Below, in pieces: positions 30,534 through 38,865 of a stretch of DNA of 64,000 nt. Location of the stretch: contig NZ_AP025282.1 of NCBI RefSeq assembly GCF_024347215.1, positions 2,790,001-2,854,000 of the forward strand, in the 5' to 3' direction. Position 1 is the stretch's first letter; each line of letters starts with the position of its first letter. Source of the stretch: Aliamphritea ceti (GTDB lineage Bacteria; Pseudomonadota; Gammaproteobacteria; Pseudomonadales; Balneatricaceae). The position numbers and the translations under genes were made by a program. The notes below the pieces were generated by a model. It made no database searches. It saw only the letters and a program-made list of their open reading frames with translations, and was not told where the DNA came from.

Positions 30534-30738
30534 CTTGCTCACTGACAGCGATATAGTCGAACTGACCGGTTATAAACAGCGTGCCAAGCAAGCTCAGGTA
30601 TTAAAAGATGCCGGTATTGAGTTTGTAGAGCGTGCTGACGGTAAGATAAAAACAACCTGGTACCACGTAAACCACCCTTCGCATTTACGCCATGTAATTG
30701 CGCAGGAAGAACCCGATTTTTCAACATTTAAGGCATAA
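30520..30738 (+). CDS. DUF4224 protein next to integrase
   Basis: A 72-residue protein. LLTDSDIVELTGYKQRAKQA and WYHVNHPSHLR match DUF4224, small proteins regularly encoded just before phage integrases. A winged-helix excisionase or directionality role is plausible but not proven. It overlaps the methyltransferase by 14 nt and ends 6 nt before the integrase. Confidence 0.78.
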   Translation: MAQVNLLTDSDIVELTGYKQRAKQAQVLKDAGIEFVERADGKIKTTWYHVNHPSHLRHVIAQEEPDFSTFKA

Positions 30739-30744
30739 CGCACG

Positions 30745-31734
30745 ATGGGCAGATCAAGGAAACCCGGTACCGAATGGTTACCGCAGCGGGTATATAAAGG
30801 GAAGTCAGCCTATGAGTTTCACCCCAAGACTGGTGGCGCTATTCGGTTGGTACCGCTCACAGCCGGTAAAACTGCTGTTATCCGCGCCTATGATGAAGCC
30901 CTGGCACAGCTGGAAATGTCACAAGGCACATTCAAAGAACTGGTACAGCAGTTTCTTGCCTCACCTGCGTTTGAAGAATTGGCCATCAGCACACAGAAAA
31001 AATACCAGCAGAACGCCCGACAAGTGCTCAAGCCGTTTGGCAAGATGCAAGCCAGTAACATAAAGCCTGAACATATCCGTCAGTATATGGACTTACGTGG
31101 CCAACAGGCCCAGGTCACCGCCAACCGTGAACACTCGTTTATGTCCAAAGTGTTTAGTTGGGCGTATGAACGCGGCAAGGTAGCAATGAACCCATGCAAA
31201 GGCGTAAGGAAGTTCACCGAGAAAGCCCGGGAGCGCTATATATCAGATGCTGAATACTCTGCCATCCTGGCATGCAGTGATCCGATCGTTCAAGCGGTGA
31301 TGGAAATATCCTACTGCTGCGCCGCACGGGTAGGTGATGTACTGAAGCTAAAGGCCCACCAGCTACAGGAAGAAGGTATTTACATACAACAAGGTAAAAC
31401 TGGCAAAGCACAGATCAAAGCTTGGTCCCCTCGCCTGCAATCAGCCATTAACGTTGCGAAGTCATATCAGACAACCCGTTCGGTTACCCAGGTAATAGCA
31501 AACGAACAAGGCCAGCCGCTAACCTATGCAGCCTTCCGCGCCCGCTGGTTAAAAGCAAAGACATTAGCGAAGGAAACCCACCCTAACCTAAACTTCGAAT
31601 TCACATTTCACGACATCAAAGCGAAGAGCATCAGCGATTGGGATGGTGATAAACAGAGATTCAGCGGCCACAAGTCACCACAGATGGTAGAGACTTATGA
31701 CCGGAAGACGGAGGTTGTAGGGACGCATGAGTGA
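30745..31734 (+). CDS. int: Phage tyrosine integrase
   Basis: A 329-residue recombinase. N-terminal arm-binding region (GRSRKPGTEWLPQRVYKGKS), SAM-like core-binding domain (about residues 68-155), and catalytic domain with Arg in CCAARVGD, Lys in QQGKTGK, HDIKAKS (Lys where Arg is usual), SGHKS and the nucleophilic Tyr in MVETYDRK. Last gene of the rightward operon, so it is expressed when repression is lifted. The tRNA-Leu gene about 2.1 kb away is the probable target. Confidence 0.93.
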   Translation: MGRSRKPGTEWLPQRVYKGKSAYEFHPKTGGAIRLVPLTAGKTAVIRAYDEALAQLEMSQGTFKELVQQFLASPAFEELAISTQKKYQQNARQVLKPFGKMQASNIKPEHIRQYMDLRGQQAQVTANREHSFMSKVFSWAYERGKVAMNPCKGVRKFTEKARERYISDAEYSAILACSDPIVQAVMEISYCCAARVGDVLKLKAHQLQEEGIYIQQGKTGKAQIKAWSPRLQSAINVAKSYQTTRSVTQVIANEQGQPLTYAAFRARWLKAKTLAKETHPNLNFEFTFHDIKAKSISDWDGDKQRFSGHKSPQMVETYDRKTEVVGTHE

Positions 31735-31870
31735 AATACTCTATTGTAACGTCTTTATAAACTCGGCTTGATAACTACGGAAAAAGAAAATACTTTTTAT
31801 ATAAGCTTGTTAACTGTTCGCTGCTCAGCGATGTTCTTCACGCTGTAAAGCAATACGATCTCTATCTGAA

Positions 31871-32203
31871 TTATTTTTTATCCCAGCCAACAACAACATT
31901 ATTCTCCAAAATCACTTTTAGAGCGTAGCGATTTTTACCCTTACGATGATACTTCCACACTTCTTTAATCTTAGTTTTGAGAACTTTTTGATCTATATCC
32001 ATAGGCCTACCCAGTGAATCAATCAGCTGTTCTGGGCTTTGACTTTGCCAAATCATCTTCTTCATAATTTTGCGAACTATGTCTTCATTACCATACTTTT
32101 TCATTAATCGTTGCTTCTTCAAATACCTAAAAATAAAGGCCAGCATTACCCAAAGCACAGCAATCAATACTAAAATTTCCATCAAAAATATCCTTATATT
32201 CAA
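31871..32203 (-). CDS. Small membrane-anchored hypothetical protein
   Basis: A 110-residue protein with one N-terminal membrane helix (FLMEILVLIAVLWVMLAFIF, residues 6-25), then a basic, helical cytoplasmic part (YLKKQRLMKKYGNEDIVRKI, LIDSLGRPMDIDQKVLK) ending in a strand pair (YALKVILENNVVVGW). The domain recalls small proteins that gauge DNA or RNA ends, but I recognise no family. It is the last of three leftward genes between integrase and the tRNA cluster. Confidence 0.6.
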   Translation of the reverse strand: MNIRIFLMEILVLIAVLWVMLAFIFRYLKKQRLMKKYGNEDIVRKIMKKMIWQSQSPEQLIDSLGRPMDIDQKVLKTKIKEVWKYHRKGKNRYALKVILENNVVVGWDKK

Positions 32204-32252
32204 AACAAACTAACTAACAAAACAGCACTTAAGCTTCCTGTTTACACATTGA

Positions 32253-32966
32253 TCATGACAACTCATCTTCCCGGGCCTTAGACAAAGCAGATGCAACTAA
32301 ACCTGCAGGAATGGCGACTATGCCTAAACCTATCATTAGCACCAAAAACGTAAACAGCTTGCCACCGATGGTTACCGGATACATATCGCCATAGCCTACC
32401 GTTGTCAGCGTCGTTACCGACCACCAAAGGCTATGGAATACAGATTTAAATTGCTCAGGCTGTGCGGCGTTTTCAAAGTAATAGATGCCTACGGAAGCCA
32501 GGTAGAGAAGAATCAAAGATACGAAACCAAATAAAACTATCTCTTCCTTTGCTATTGCGATGGCCTTATTGAATCGATTAATCGCTTTGTTGTATCTGAG
32601 TAGTTTGAATATTCGAAACAATCTCAGTAAACGCAACAACCGTAGCGCTCGCAGATCAACCCCAGAAGCAAGATAAAAAGGCACGATTGCCAGCAGGTCA
32701 ATTATTCCGTAAAAGCTGAAGACGAATCTTAGACACTTATCTGAGGCATACAGCCTGGCAACGTACTCTATGGTAAAGATGATTACTGACAGCGCTTCAA
32801 AGTAGTACAGGTACTCTCTTTGCTCCGCAGTTAGATTGGGTAGCGTTTCAAGTGAGAAAGCCAATAAAGTTAAAACGATCAACGCCTGGATACCGAGCGC
32901 ACAGCGTCTACCGACGGGGTTTCCAACATCATCGACAATCAGTTTTATCTTATCTTTAAAGATCAC
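32253..32966 (-). CDS. Voltage-gated K+ channel-like protein
   Basis: A 237-residue six-helix ion channel. S1 is at about residues 23-40 (ALGIQALIVLTLLAFSLE). The S4 voltage-sensor helix is LRALRLLRLLRLFRIFKLLR, with Arg/Lys every third position. The selectivity filter TTLTTVGYGDMYPVT is followed by the S6 helix LFTFLVLMIGLGIVAIPAGL. No cytoplasmic RCK domain. It overlaps the upstream gene by 4 nt. If inside the prophage, it could alter membrane potential of the lysogen; otherwise an ordinary chromosomal channel. Confidence 0.88.
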   Translation of the reverse strand: MIFKDKIKLIVDDVGNPVGRRCALGIQALIVLTLLAFSLETLPNLTAEQREYLYYFEALSVIIFTIEYVARLYASDKCLRFVFSFYGIIDLLAIVPFYLASGVDLRALRLLRLLRLFRIFKLLRYNKAINRFNKAIAIAKEEIVLFGFVSLILLYLASVGIYYFENAAQPEQFKSVFHSLWWSVTTLTTVGYGDMYPVTIGGKLFTFLVLMIGLGIVAIPAGLVASALSKAREDELS

Positions 32967-33538
32967 CGCAGCTCTGCCTCAACAGCGTTACCTTTCAACT
33001 GATCATTGCAACTATCAGCATCCGTCGCATTGAACACTGGCCCATGGCTATTGGAACAAACAGCTACAACACTACAGTTAGATAATTGGCGTTTCCTTTT
33101 AGCCTCAGCTCTTTTATACGGCCGCTCAGAAGCAATGCGAAGATCACGTGCAAACTCTCTCTGTTTTAACCAGAGAACTTCAAAAATAAAGATCGGAGCT
33201 TCGATAAACAATTGAACACTAGTTGGTAAATCGCTCATCATTTTCAGAGGACCTGAAATTACTAGCGAAAGATAGAACAAGCAGCACAGCAAAAAACACA
33301 ATCCAAAAACATAACAGCGAACAGAATGATGCAACACCTCAACAGGGTTTTGTGCGAGATATCTGACCTTCTTAATGTACTTAAACTTACGAAGCTGTAA
33401 CTTCTCTACGCCTCGGCCACCAATCTTCTGTAACCTAGCTAATAACCCTGTACCTAAGGTAGATATCTGGCGAGCAAAGAGCGCAATCATCAAACCGATT
33501 GAGAGCTCTATTGAAAATATGTCTGTAAGAAACTCCAT
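32963..33538 (-). CDS. Hypothetical membrane protein upstream of the K+ channel
   Basis: A 191-residue protein from ATG 33538; a non-ATG start 10 codons earlier is possible. Hydrophobic segments lie at about residues 5-22 (DIFSIELSIGLMIALFA), 75-100 (CYVFGLCFLLCCLFYLSLVI) and 115-130. A basic tail and a Cys-containing C-terminus (SCNDQLKGNAVEAELR) follow. The 4-nt overlap with the channel gene suggests co-translation, so it may be a channel partner. No family recognised. Confidence 0.6.
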   Translation of the reverse strand: MEFLTDIFSIELSIGLMIALFARQISTLGTGLLARLQKIGGRGVEKLQLRKFKYIKKVRYLAQNPVEVLHHSVRCYVFGLCFLLCCLFYLSLVISGPLKMMSDLPTSVQLFIEAPIFIFEVLWLKQREFARDLRIASERPYKRAEAKRKRQLSNCSVVAVCSNSHGPVFNATDADSCNDQLKGNAVEAELR

Positions 33539-33729
33539 CCTAACCACCAAACCCTGTACTGCAAACAATTTAGAACTTCATGAAGGCAAGGATAATTGTA
33601 TAGACGGATAAAGCCTGAACGAGCTTCAACACAGATTAATCCTTTAATAACTGATACATACATCTAGCAATGCTGCTTACAAGATTGTACACCTGAAGCA
33701 CGAAAAACATAATTGATTTAAATGCTGGA

Positions 33730-33753
33730 TATTAGGAAAGGTATTAGGAAAAG
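33730..33753 (+). repeat. Two tandem 12-nt repeats, possible integrase arm sites
   Basis: TATTAGGAAAG at 33730 and TATTAGGAAAAG at 33742, spaced 12 nt, about 100 nt from the tRNA-Leu 3' end. Integrase arm-type sites are often short direct repeats at such a distance; this assignment is inference. Confidence 0.4.
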
Positions 33754-33802
33754 ATAAAAACAGGCCGCACTGATACCAGTGGGAATCGGAATTTCAGACA
33801 AC

Positions 33803-33833
33803 AAAAAACCCCGAAGGCCAGAGCCTGCGAGGT
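33803..33833 (-). terminator. Terminator downstream of the tRNA operon
   Basis: Minus strand: ACCTCGCAGGC...GCCTTCGGGGT followed by six T, 19 nt past the tRNA-Leu CCA end. It lies on the prophage side of the presumed attachment core, so the phage may have replaced the original terminator. Confidence 0.8.
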
Positions 33834-33851
33834 CTAAAGTTCACCATGTAA

Positions 33852-33892
33852 TGGTGCCCGGAGCCGGACTTGAACCGGCACGCTGTTTCCAG
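33852..33892 (-). other. Probable attR core at the 3' end of tRNA-Leu
   Basis: The last 40 or so bases of tRNA-Leu face the prophage, with the integrase on that side, as expected for tRNA-targeting tyrosine integrases. The matching attL copy would lie left of the window, so the core cannot be defined here. Confidence 0.4.
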
Positions 33893-33938
33893 CGGGAGAT
33901 TTTAAGTCTCCTATGTCTACCAATTCCATCATCCGGGC
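33852..33938 (-). tRNA. tRNA-Leu (anticodon UAA)
   Basis: 87 nt including an encoded CCA. Acceptor GCCCGGA pairs with TCCGGGC; the anticodon loop reads CTTAAAA with anticodon TAA; a long variable arm (CCCGCTGGAAACAGCG) shows class II; the T arm is GGTTCAAGTCC. It is last in a Gly-Cys-Leu operon like E. coli glyW-cysT-leuZ. Its 3' end is the likely phage attachment site. Confidence 0.97.
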
Positions 33939-33944
33939 AGGACA

Positions 33945-34018
33945 TGGAGGCGCGAGTCGGAATCGAACCGGCGTTAACGGAGTTGCAGTCCGCTGCATGA
34001 CCACTCTGCCATCGCGCC
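33945..34018 (-). tRNA. tRNA-Cys (anticodon GCA)
   Basis: 74 nt including CCA. Acceptor GGCGCGA pairs with TCGCGCC; the anticodon loop CTGCAAC carries GCA; the T arm is GGTTCGATTCC. It lies 6 nt upstream of tRNA-Leu in the same transcript. Confidence 0.97.
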
Positions 34019-34057
34019 TAGGTAACTTTTACTTTGCAGATCTTTATAAATAAAGAT

Positions 34058-34133
34058 TGGAGCGGAATATCGGGCTCGAACCGACGACCTGAACCTTGGC
34101 AAGGTTCCGCTCTACCAACTGAGCTAATTCCGC
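34058..34133 (-). tRNA. tRNA-Gly (anticodon GCC)
   Basis: 76 nt including CCA. Acceptor GCGGAAT pairs with ATTCCGC; the anticodon loop TTGCCAA carries GCC; the D arm is AGCTCAGTTGGTAGAGC. First tRNA of the Gly-Cys-Leu operon, directly downstream of a consensus promoter. Confidence 0.97.
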
Positions 34134-34156
34134 CTGCTTCGTAAGAAGTGGTGCGT

Positions 34157-34184
34157 ATTATAGACAGATGGCTTTTTATGTCAA
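34157..34184 (-). promoter_or_regulatory. Strong sigma-70 promoter of the tRNA operon
   Basis: TTGACA (34179-34184), 16-nt spacer, TATAAT (34157-34162): both hexamers match consensus. It is located between the pgsA terminator and tRNA-Gly, so the tRNAs are transcribed independently of pgsA. Confidence 0.9.
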
Positions 34185-34253
34185 CAACTTTTCAACTTCA
34201 CCCTTACTTAGAAAAAGCTAAGCAGATTAATAACTTAGAATCTCAATAAACGG

Positions 34254-34283
34254 ACAAAAAATAACCAGCGCAAGGCTGGTTAT
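34254..34283 (-). terminator. Terminator after pgsA
   Basis: Minus strand: AATAACCAGC CTTG CGCTGGTTATT followed by a T-run, about 30 nt after the pgsA stop. Confidence 0.88.
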
Positions 34284-34311
34284 TCACTTTATATATGTCA
34301 CTGAAAACAAC

Positions 34312-34860
34312 TCAGATATCCTGCGTGAGATCCGCCCAGGAAGCTGCCAGATAGATATACATTGACCACAAAGTCAGCACTGCTGCCAGATACAGACAGA
34401 CAATCCCCGCCCAGGAAACAGCTGAATATGGAATGCTGACCAGCAGCAACAGAATAGACAGCATCTGCAGTGAGGTTTTAACTTTGCCAATATATGACAC
34501 CGAGATATTCGCCCGTTTACCCAGCTCAGCCATCCACTCACGTAATGCGGATATAACTATTTCGCGACCAATAATGATGATCGCCGGAATTGTAATCCAT
34601 AAGTTACCGTAGGTTTCTACCAGCAAGGTTAATGCAACTGCCACCATTAACTTATCAGCAACCGGATCAAGAAAGGCACCAAACGGAGAGCTCTGGTCTA
34701 ACTTACGCGCCAGATAACCATCCAGCCAGTCAGTAAACGCAGCTAAAGCAAAGACAAAGCCCGCCCCTACTGCACTCCAGCCATACGGAAGGTAATAGAT
34801 CATCACAAACACAGGAATCAGAACAATGCGCAGTGAGGTAATAATATTGGGGATTTTCAT
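34312..34860 (-). CDS. pgsA: Phosphatidylglycerophosphate synthase PgsA
   Basis: A 182-residue CDP-alcohol phosphatidyltransferase with several membrane helices. The family motif DG-x2-AR-x8-G-x3-D-x3-D is visible as TDWLDGYLARKLDQSSPFGA then FLDPVADK. It makes phosphatidylglycerophosphate from CDP-diacylglycerol and glycerol-3-phosphate at the inner membrane. It follows uvrC as in E. coli. Starts MKIPNIITSLRIVLIP. Confidence 0.96.
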   Translation of the reverse strand: MKIPNIITSLRIVLIPVFVMIYYLPYGWSAVGAGFVFALAAFTDWLDGYLARKLDQSSPFGAFLDPVADKLMVAVALTLLVETYGNLWITIPAIIIIGREIVISALREWMAELGKRANISVSYIGKVKTSLQMLSILLLLVSIPYSAVSWAGIVCLYLAAVLTLWSMYIYLAASWADLTQDI

Positions 34861-34935
34861 CGATTATCCAATAACAACAAGGCGGAATGAGCAGCCTTTA
34901 AAAATCATGCCTTTCAGGCAGCGGTAACGTATCAA

Positions 34936-36828
34936 TTAAGGATCCGGATGTAATGCAGCATAAATATCCTCTGCAATTTTGCGGCTAATACTAGAGACTT
35001 TTGCAATTTCTTCAATACTTGCTTTTTCTATCGACTGAATACCACCGAAATGCTTGAGTAATTCCCTGCGACGTTTCGGCCCAACCCCAGCTATACCTTC
35101 AAGTGGCGAGGTCCTGCGTGTCTTCGCACGGCGTGCGCGATGACCGGTAATGGCAAACCTGTGAGCCTCATCACGTATATGCTGAATAAGATGCAGTGCT
35201 GAAGAATCGCCACGTAATGTTATTTCACTGTTCGACTCAGCCATTACCAGAGTTTCCAGACCAGCACGCCGATCGCTGCCTTTCGCGACACCTACAATAA
35301 GCACGCCTTCTATCTGCAGCTCACTTAACACGTCCACTGCCTGTGACACCTGCCCTTTGCCACCATCTATGAGCAAAATATCCGGCAGCTTACCTTCACC
35401 TTTTCGCAAGCGGGTATAGCGCCGCGTTAACGCCTGATGCATTGCGGCATAATCATCACCACCGGTGATGTCGGTAATATTAAAATGCCGGTAATCGGTT
35501 TTAAGCGGACCGTTATGATCAAAGACCACGCATGATGCCACAGTTGCTTCACCTGAACTGTGACTGATATCAAAACATTCCAGCCGTTTAGGCACATCAT
35601 CAAGCTGCATTGCGTCCTGAAGTGCCAAAAAACGGTTATAGATATTTTGTTTGCTGGCCAGATAGCTTTGTAAATGCTGCTCAGCATTGGTTTGAGCTAA
35701 CCGCTGCCAACCTGCTTTTTCGGATCGGACCCGTTCAACCACTGCGACTTTTTTACCCCGTCGTGCGGCAAGCGCCTCTTCCAGACAGTCTTTATCTTCG
35801 AGTGGAAAACTGGTGATCACAGAATCGGGGATTTCACGCCCTGCCCCCAGGTACCACTGAGCTATAAAGGCAGATAACAGATCACTTTCAGTATCTTCAA
35901 CAGAAACTTTTGGATGGTGTACTTTTGAACCAATAATCCGGCCACCGCGCACAAACAACATATGCAGGCACACGCCACCGGGCTTAATAGCGCAGCCAAT
36001 TACATCGGCATCACCACTGGAGCCGGACACATACTGCTGTTCCTGCACTTTTTGCAGGCTGGAAATCTGATCACGGTAATGCGCGGCCTCTTCAAACTTC
36101 AGTGCCATGGAAGATTCTTCCATCAGCACCGCCAGCTCATCCATAATTTTGGTACTTTTGCCTTCAAGAAACATGCTCGCCCGACGGATATCGCCCTGGT
36201 AAGCCTCAGGGGAAATCAATTCAACACAAGGGGCTGTACAGCGTTTAATCTGATGCTGCAGACAAGGCCGGGAGCGATTTTTAAAAAAACTTTCTTCGCA
36301 CTGCCTAATCTGAAAAACCTTTTGCAGAATTGTCAGGCTCTCACGTACCGCCCCACTGCTGGGGAATGGCCCGAAATACTTACCTTTAGCGCGCTTGGCA
36401 CCACGATGAAAACGAACTGCAGGATAGATTTGCGTATCAGATACAAAAATATAAGGGTAAGACTTATCGTCACGCAGCAAAATATTATAGGGCGGACGGT
36501 TCTCTTTAATCAGGTTCTGCTCAAGCAGTAGTGCTTCAGTCTCACTGTTAGTCACGGTTATCTGGATATCCATGATGTGACTAACCAGTGCCTGAGTTTT
36601 TACATTCAGCCCGGTTGAGCGGAAATAACTGCTAACACGGTTTTTGAGATTTTTAGCTTTACCTACATATAACAGCTCTTCTTTACTGTTATACATTTGA
36701 TAGACCCCGGGACGGCGTGTCAGCCGGGACAAAAAGGCTTTACTGTCAAAAGCCTGCGGTGCGGAATCACTATTTTCAGGAGCCTGAAAAACAGCGTCGT
36801 CGTGCGTTGGGGAATTGTTATCAACCAT
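34936..36828 (-). CDS. uvrC: UvrABC system protein C
   Basis: A 630-residue excinuclease subunit from ATG 36828 (MVDNNSPTHDD); a start 12 codons earlier is possible. The N-terminal GIY-YIG nuclease is RRPGVYQMYNSKEELLYVGK (residues about 35-55) for the 3' incision. The UVR motif region includes KFEEAAHYRDQISSLQKV. The C-terminal RNase-H-like domain for the 5' incision (RLECFDISHSSGE, LLIDGGKGQ) is followed by two HhH motifs (IAGVGPKRRRELLKHFGG). It acts with UvrA and UvrB in nucleotide excision repair. Confidence 0.97.
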   Translation of the reverse strand: MVDNNSPTHDDAVFQAPENSDSAPQAFDSKAFLSRLTRRPGVYQMYNSKEELLYVGKAKNLKNRVSSYFRSTGLNVKTQALVSHIMDIQITVTNSETEALLLEQNLIKENRPPYNILLRDDKSYPYIFVSDTQIYPAVRFHRGAKRAKGKYFGPFPSSGAVRESLTILQKVFQIRQCEESFFKNRSRPCLQHQIKRCTAPCVELISPEAYQGDIRRASMFLEGKSTKIMDELAVLMEESSMALKFEEAAHYRDQISSLQKVQEQQYVSGSSGDADVIGCAIKPGGVCLHMLFVRGGRIIGSKVHHPKVSVEDTESDLLSAFIAQWYLGAGREIPDSVITSFPLEDKDCLEEALAARRGKKVAVVERVRSEKAGWQRLAQTNAEQHLQSYLASKQNIYNRFLALQDAMQLDDVPKRLECFDISHSSGEATVASCVVFDHNGPLKTDYRHFNITDITGGDDYAAMHQALTRRYTRLRKGEGKLPDILLIDGGKGQVSQAVDVLSELQIEGVLIVGVAKGSDRRAGLETLVMAESNSEITLRGDSSALHLIQHIRDEAHRFAITGHRARRAKTRRTSPLEGIAGVGPKRRRELLKHFGGIQSIEKASIEEIAKVSSISRKIAEDIYAALHPDP

Positions 36829-36977
36829 GCAGCAGTATTTTACTGTGCAACGAACAGGTAGCAAGCCATAAATAAAAAGGATTCAAGATGTTAAGACATC
36901 ATTATCAAGAAAAGCGGCGCTACGGTGCAGTCAGAATAACACCGCGGCGATGCCAGATTAATTACAAAAAGTGCGGC

Positions 36978-37289
36978 TTAAACGTCGAGAATATTATTCA
37001 GCTTGTTCGCATCCATATGGGCACGGGTAGCTTCTTGGTGAACTTCTTCAAGTCGCTGCCGGGTATCATCAAGAATACCCGAATCACGGGACAGTGATAC
37101 CTCCAGGAAAACCGCAATCTCTGCATAATAATACAGACGGGCATTAAAGCTCTGCGCCCTTTTTAATTTACTCAGAGCTGTTTGTGCGCCGTTTACCAGG
37201 ATCATATTAATGTCATTAGTCGTCATCAACGGATGACGATCCTGCTCATCTACTACCTGAGTGCTCTGCTGTCGTCTGCTCTGGGTCAT
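36978..37289 (-). CDS. Hypothetical protein upstream of uvrC
   Basis: A 103-residue protein from ATG 37289 (MTQSRRQQSTQVVDEQD); an upstream non-ATG extension of 20 codons is less likely. It is helical and charged (DTRQRLEEVHQEATRAHMDA), with no membrane segment or known motif. Divergent from the DUF1853 gene. The family is not recognised; good codon use and length support a real gene. Confidence 0.6.
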   Translation of the reverse strand: MTQSRRQQSTQVVDEQDRHPLMTTNDINMILVNGAQTALSKLKRAQSFNARLYYYAEIAVFLEVSLSRDSGILDDTRQRLEEVHQEATRAHMDANKLNNILDV

Positions 37290-37435
37290 TGCATATACCT
37301 TATAAAGACTATTCGCGTTTCTCAAACTCGCACTGAAATAAGTTCTCAATTCCGCATGATAACTGCTACAGTTCCACTACTTTAGGGATTTTTCCCAGCA
37401 ATGTGAATGCTTTGCGTATGAAGACTGAAGTAAGC

Positions 37436-38338
37436 ATGGCAAATTTCCAGCACGGAATTGTCAGAGACCTCGCCTGGCTCGCTCAGAGCCCGGACATTAT
37501 GACCCTACCTGACTCACTGCGCGCCGACTGGCTATTCGATATCGACGGCCTGTATAACCATCTAAAAGCTCTGGATAGTCATCCTGCCCCGGTTATCAGT
37601 CAGCTGCGTCAGCAAGCCTGCTACCGACTTGGATATTACTTCGAAGATCTCGTTAAAATATACCTTAATTGCTTTATTCAACCAGCTGAAATACAAACAA
37701 ATATTCAGGTTTACAAAGATAAAACAACCGTCGGGGAATACGACTTCCTGATCCGCCTGGCTAACGGTGAAAAAGTCCATCTTGAGACGGCCGTAAAGTT
37801 CTATTTATGTACCGATACCCGCACACATAACCTAAATGATTTTGTTGGCCCCAACCGCTCCGATAAGCTATCCCGCAAATGGCAGCGGCTTAACGAGCAT
37901 CAACTGCAGTTGTCGCATACATCTGCAGGCAGTCAGCAGGCTGAAAAACTAGACCTGCTACCTGACCGCCACAGCCTGCTGTTAAAAGGCTACCTCTTCT
38001 ACCCTTACGCTGAATGGCAAGACGCCGGTAACTGGATTGAACCTATTAGCCCAACACATGCCAGAGGCTGGTGGTTACCGCTTGAAGAAGCCGCTGAACT
38101 GGCGCCAGACAATAACTACCGCTATGGCATACTGATGAAACCTCAATGGCTGGCACCTGCACGCATGTGCTTCCAGGACAGTCTGAGTCGGGATGAATTA
38201 CTTACCACCATCGATGATTTAGCATCACCACTGTTAATTGCACAGCTAAATCAGCATCCGCAACACGGCTGGCAGGAAGTAAGCCGGGGCTTTATCGTCC
38301 CAAACGACTGGGGCCGGGTATCTCAGATATACGCATGA
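37436..38338 (+). CDS. DUF1853 family protein
   Basis: A 300-residue protein from ATG 37436 (MANFQHGIVRDLAWLAQSP). LGYYFEDLVKIYLNCF, GEYDFLIRLANGEKVHLETA and KFYLC match DUF1853. The E...D...E-x-A-x-K arrangement looks like a PD-(D/E)XK nuclease-type core; catalytic function is not established. PNRSDKLSRKWQRLNEHQ follows. Monocistronic, followed by about 240 nt with only a terminator for the next gene. Confidence 0.85.
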   Translation: MANFQHGIVRDLAWLAQSPDIMTLPDSLRADWLFDIDGLYNHLKALDSHPAPVISQLRQQACYRLGYYFEDLVKIYLNCFIQPAEIQTNIQVYKDKTTVGEYDFLIRLANGEKVHLETAVKFYLCTDTRTHNLNDFVGPNRSDKLSRKWQRLNEHQLQLSHTSAGSQQAEKLDLLPDRHSLLLKGYLFYPYAEWQDAGNWIEPISPTHARGWWLPLEEAAELAPDNNYRYGILMKPQWLAPARMCFQDSLSRDELLTTIDDLASPLLIAQLNQHPQHGWQEVSRGFIVPNDWGRVSQIYA

Positions 38339-38527
38339 TAAAAGGCAAAGAAAAACATAAGAAAAACCTTTAAAAACAATACCTTTAAATGGCTTGCTAA
38401 AGTTTATTAAAAAACATGTGATTTAGCACTGAGCTATAAAACAGCCCTATTACAATAGAAAATTCAGGAGTTACAGTAGAGCTGATAAGATTTACAAAGA
38501 ATAAGATTTACAAAGAAGGGAAACAAG

Positions 38528-38556
38528 AAAAATGCAGATGCCGGTTAGCATCTGCA
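38528..38556 (-). terminator. Terminator after the small membrane protein gene
   Basis: Minus strand: TGCAGATGC TAACCG GCATCTGCA followed by TTTTT, 20 nt after the gene stop. Confidence 0.9.
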
Positions 38557-38575
38557 GTATCAAATAAGCAGGTAC

Positions 38576-38713
38576 TTATTTGCGCTCGGCAGCGGCAGCA
38601 TCTTTAGCAATGCTCTTTTTCAGCAGGCAAACGCCCACAACAACCATTACCAACATAGCACCAACAATAGCGATGCTCGGCGCGAAAGAGATTAAGTTGT
38701 ACTTATCTACCAT
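38576..38713 (-). CDS. Small single-TM protein (45 residues)
   Basis: ATG 38713 with GAGGAC about 8 nt upstream encodes MVDKYNLISFAPSIAIVGAM followed by a hydrophobic run, then a charged tail KKSIAKDAAAAERK. One membrane helix, about residues 10-31. Its own terminator 20 nt downstream supports a real small gene. No family recognised. Confidence 0.7.
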   Translation of the reverse strand: MVDKYNLISFAPSIAIVGAMLVMVVVGVCLLKKSIAKDAAAAERK

Positions 38714-38865
38714 AGAACTGTCCTCATATCGGGCTTTAAACCCTTATTTATAATTGGCGCCGATTATAGAGAATCGTCGCCAATCATCAATAGACTCAGA
38801 CTGATTTGCACAAAATTTAATCAGTTTTGAACTGACTATTACGCTGTATTGGTAGAAATTAATAC

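Larger units (their letters stand above)
33539..33851. other. Non-coding region between prophage cargo and tRNA-Leu
   Basis: About 310 nt with no gene. It holds tandem TATTAGGAAAG/TATTAGGAAAAG units (33730-33753), a CACTG/CAGTG hairpin at about 33768-33780, and the terminator at 33803-33833. If the prophage is integrated at tRNA-Leu, this is one arm of the attachment region. Confidence 0.5.

Noticed and set aside
33779..34000. Plus-strand 73-codon frame over the tRNA genes
   Set aside because: It is the antisense translation of tRNA-Leu and tRNA-Cys, a well-known annotation artefact.
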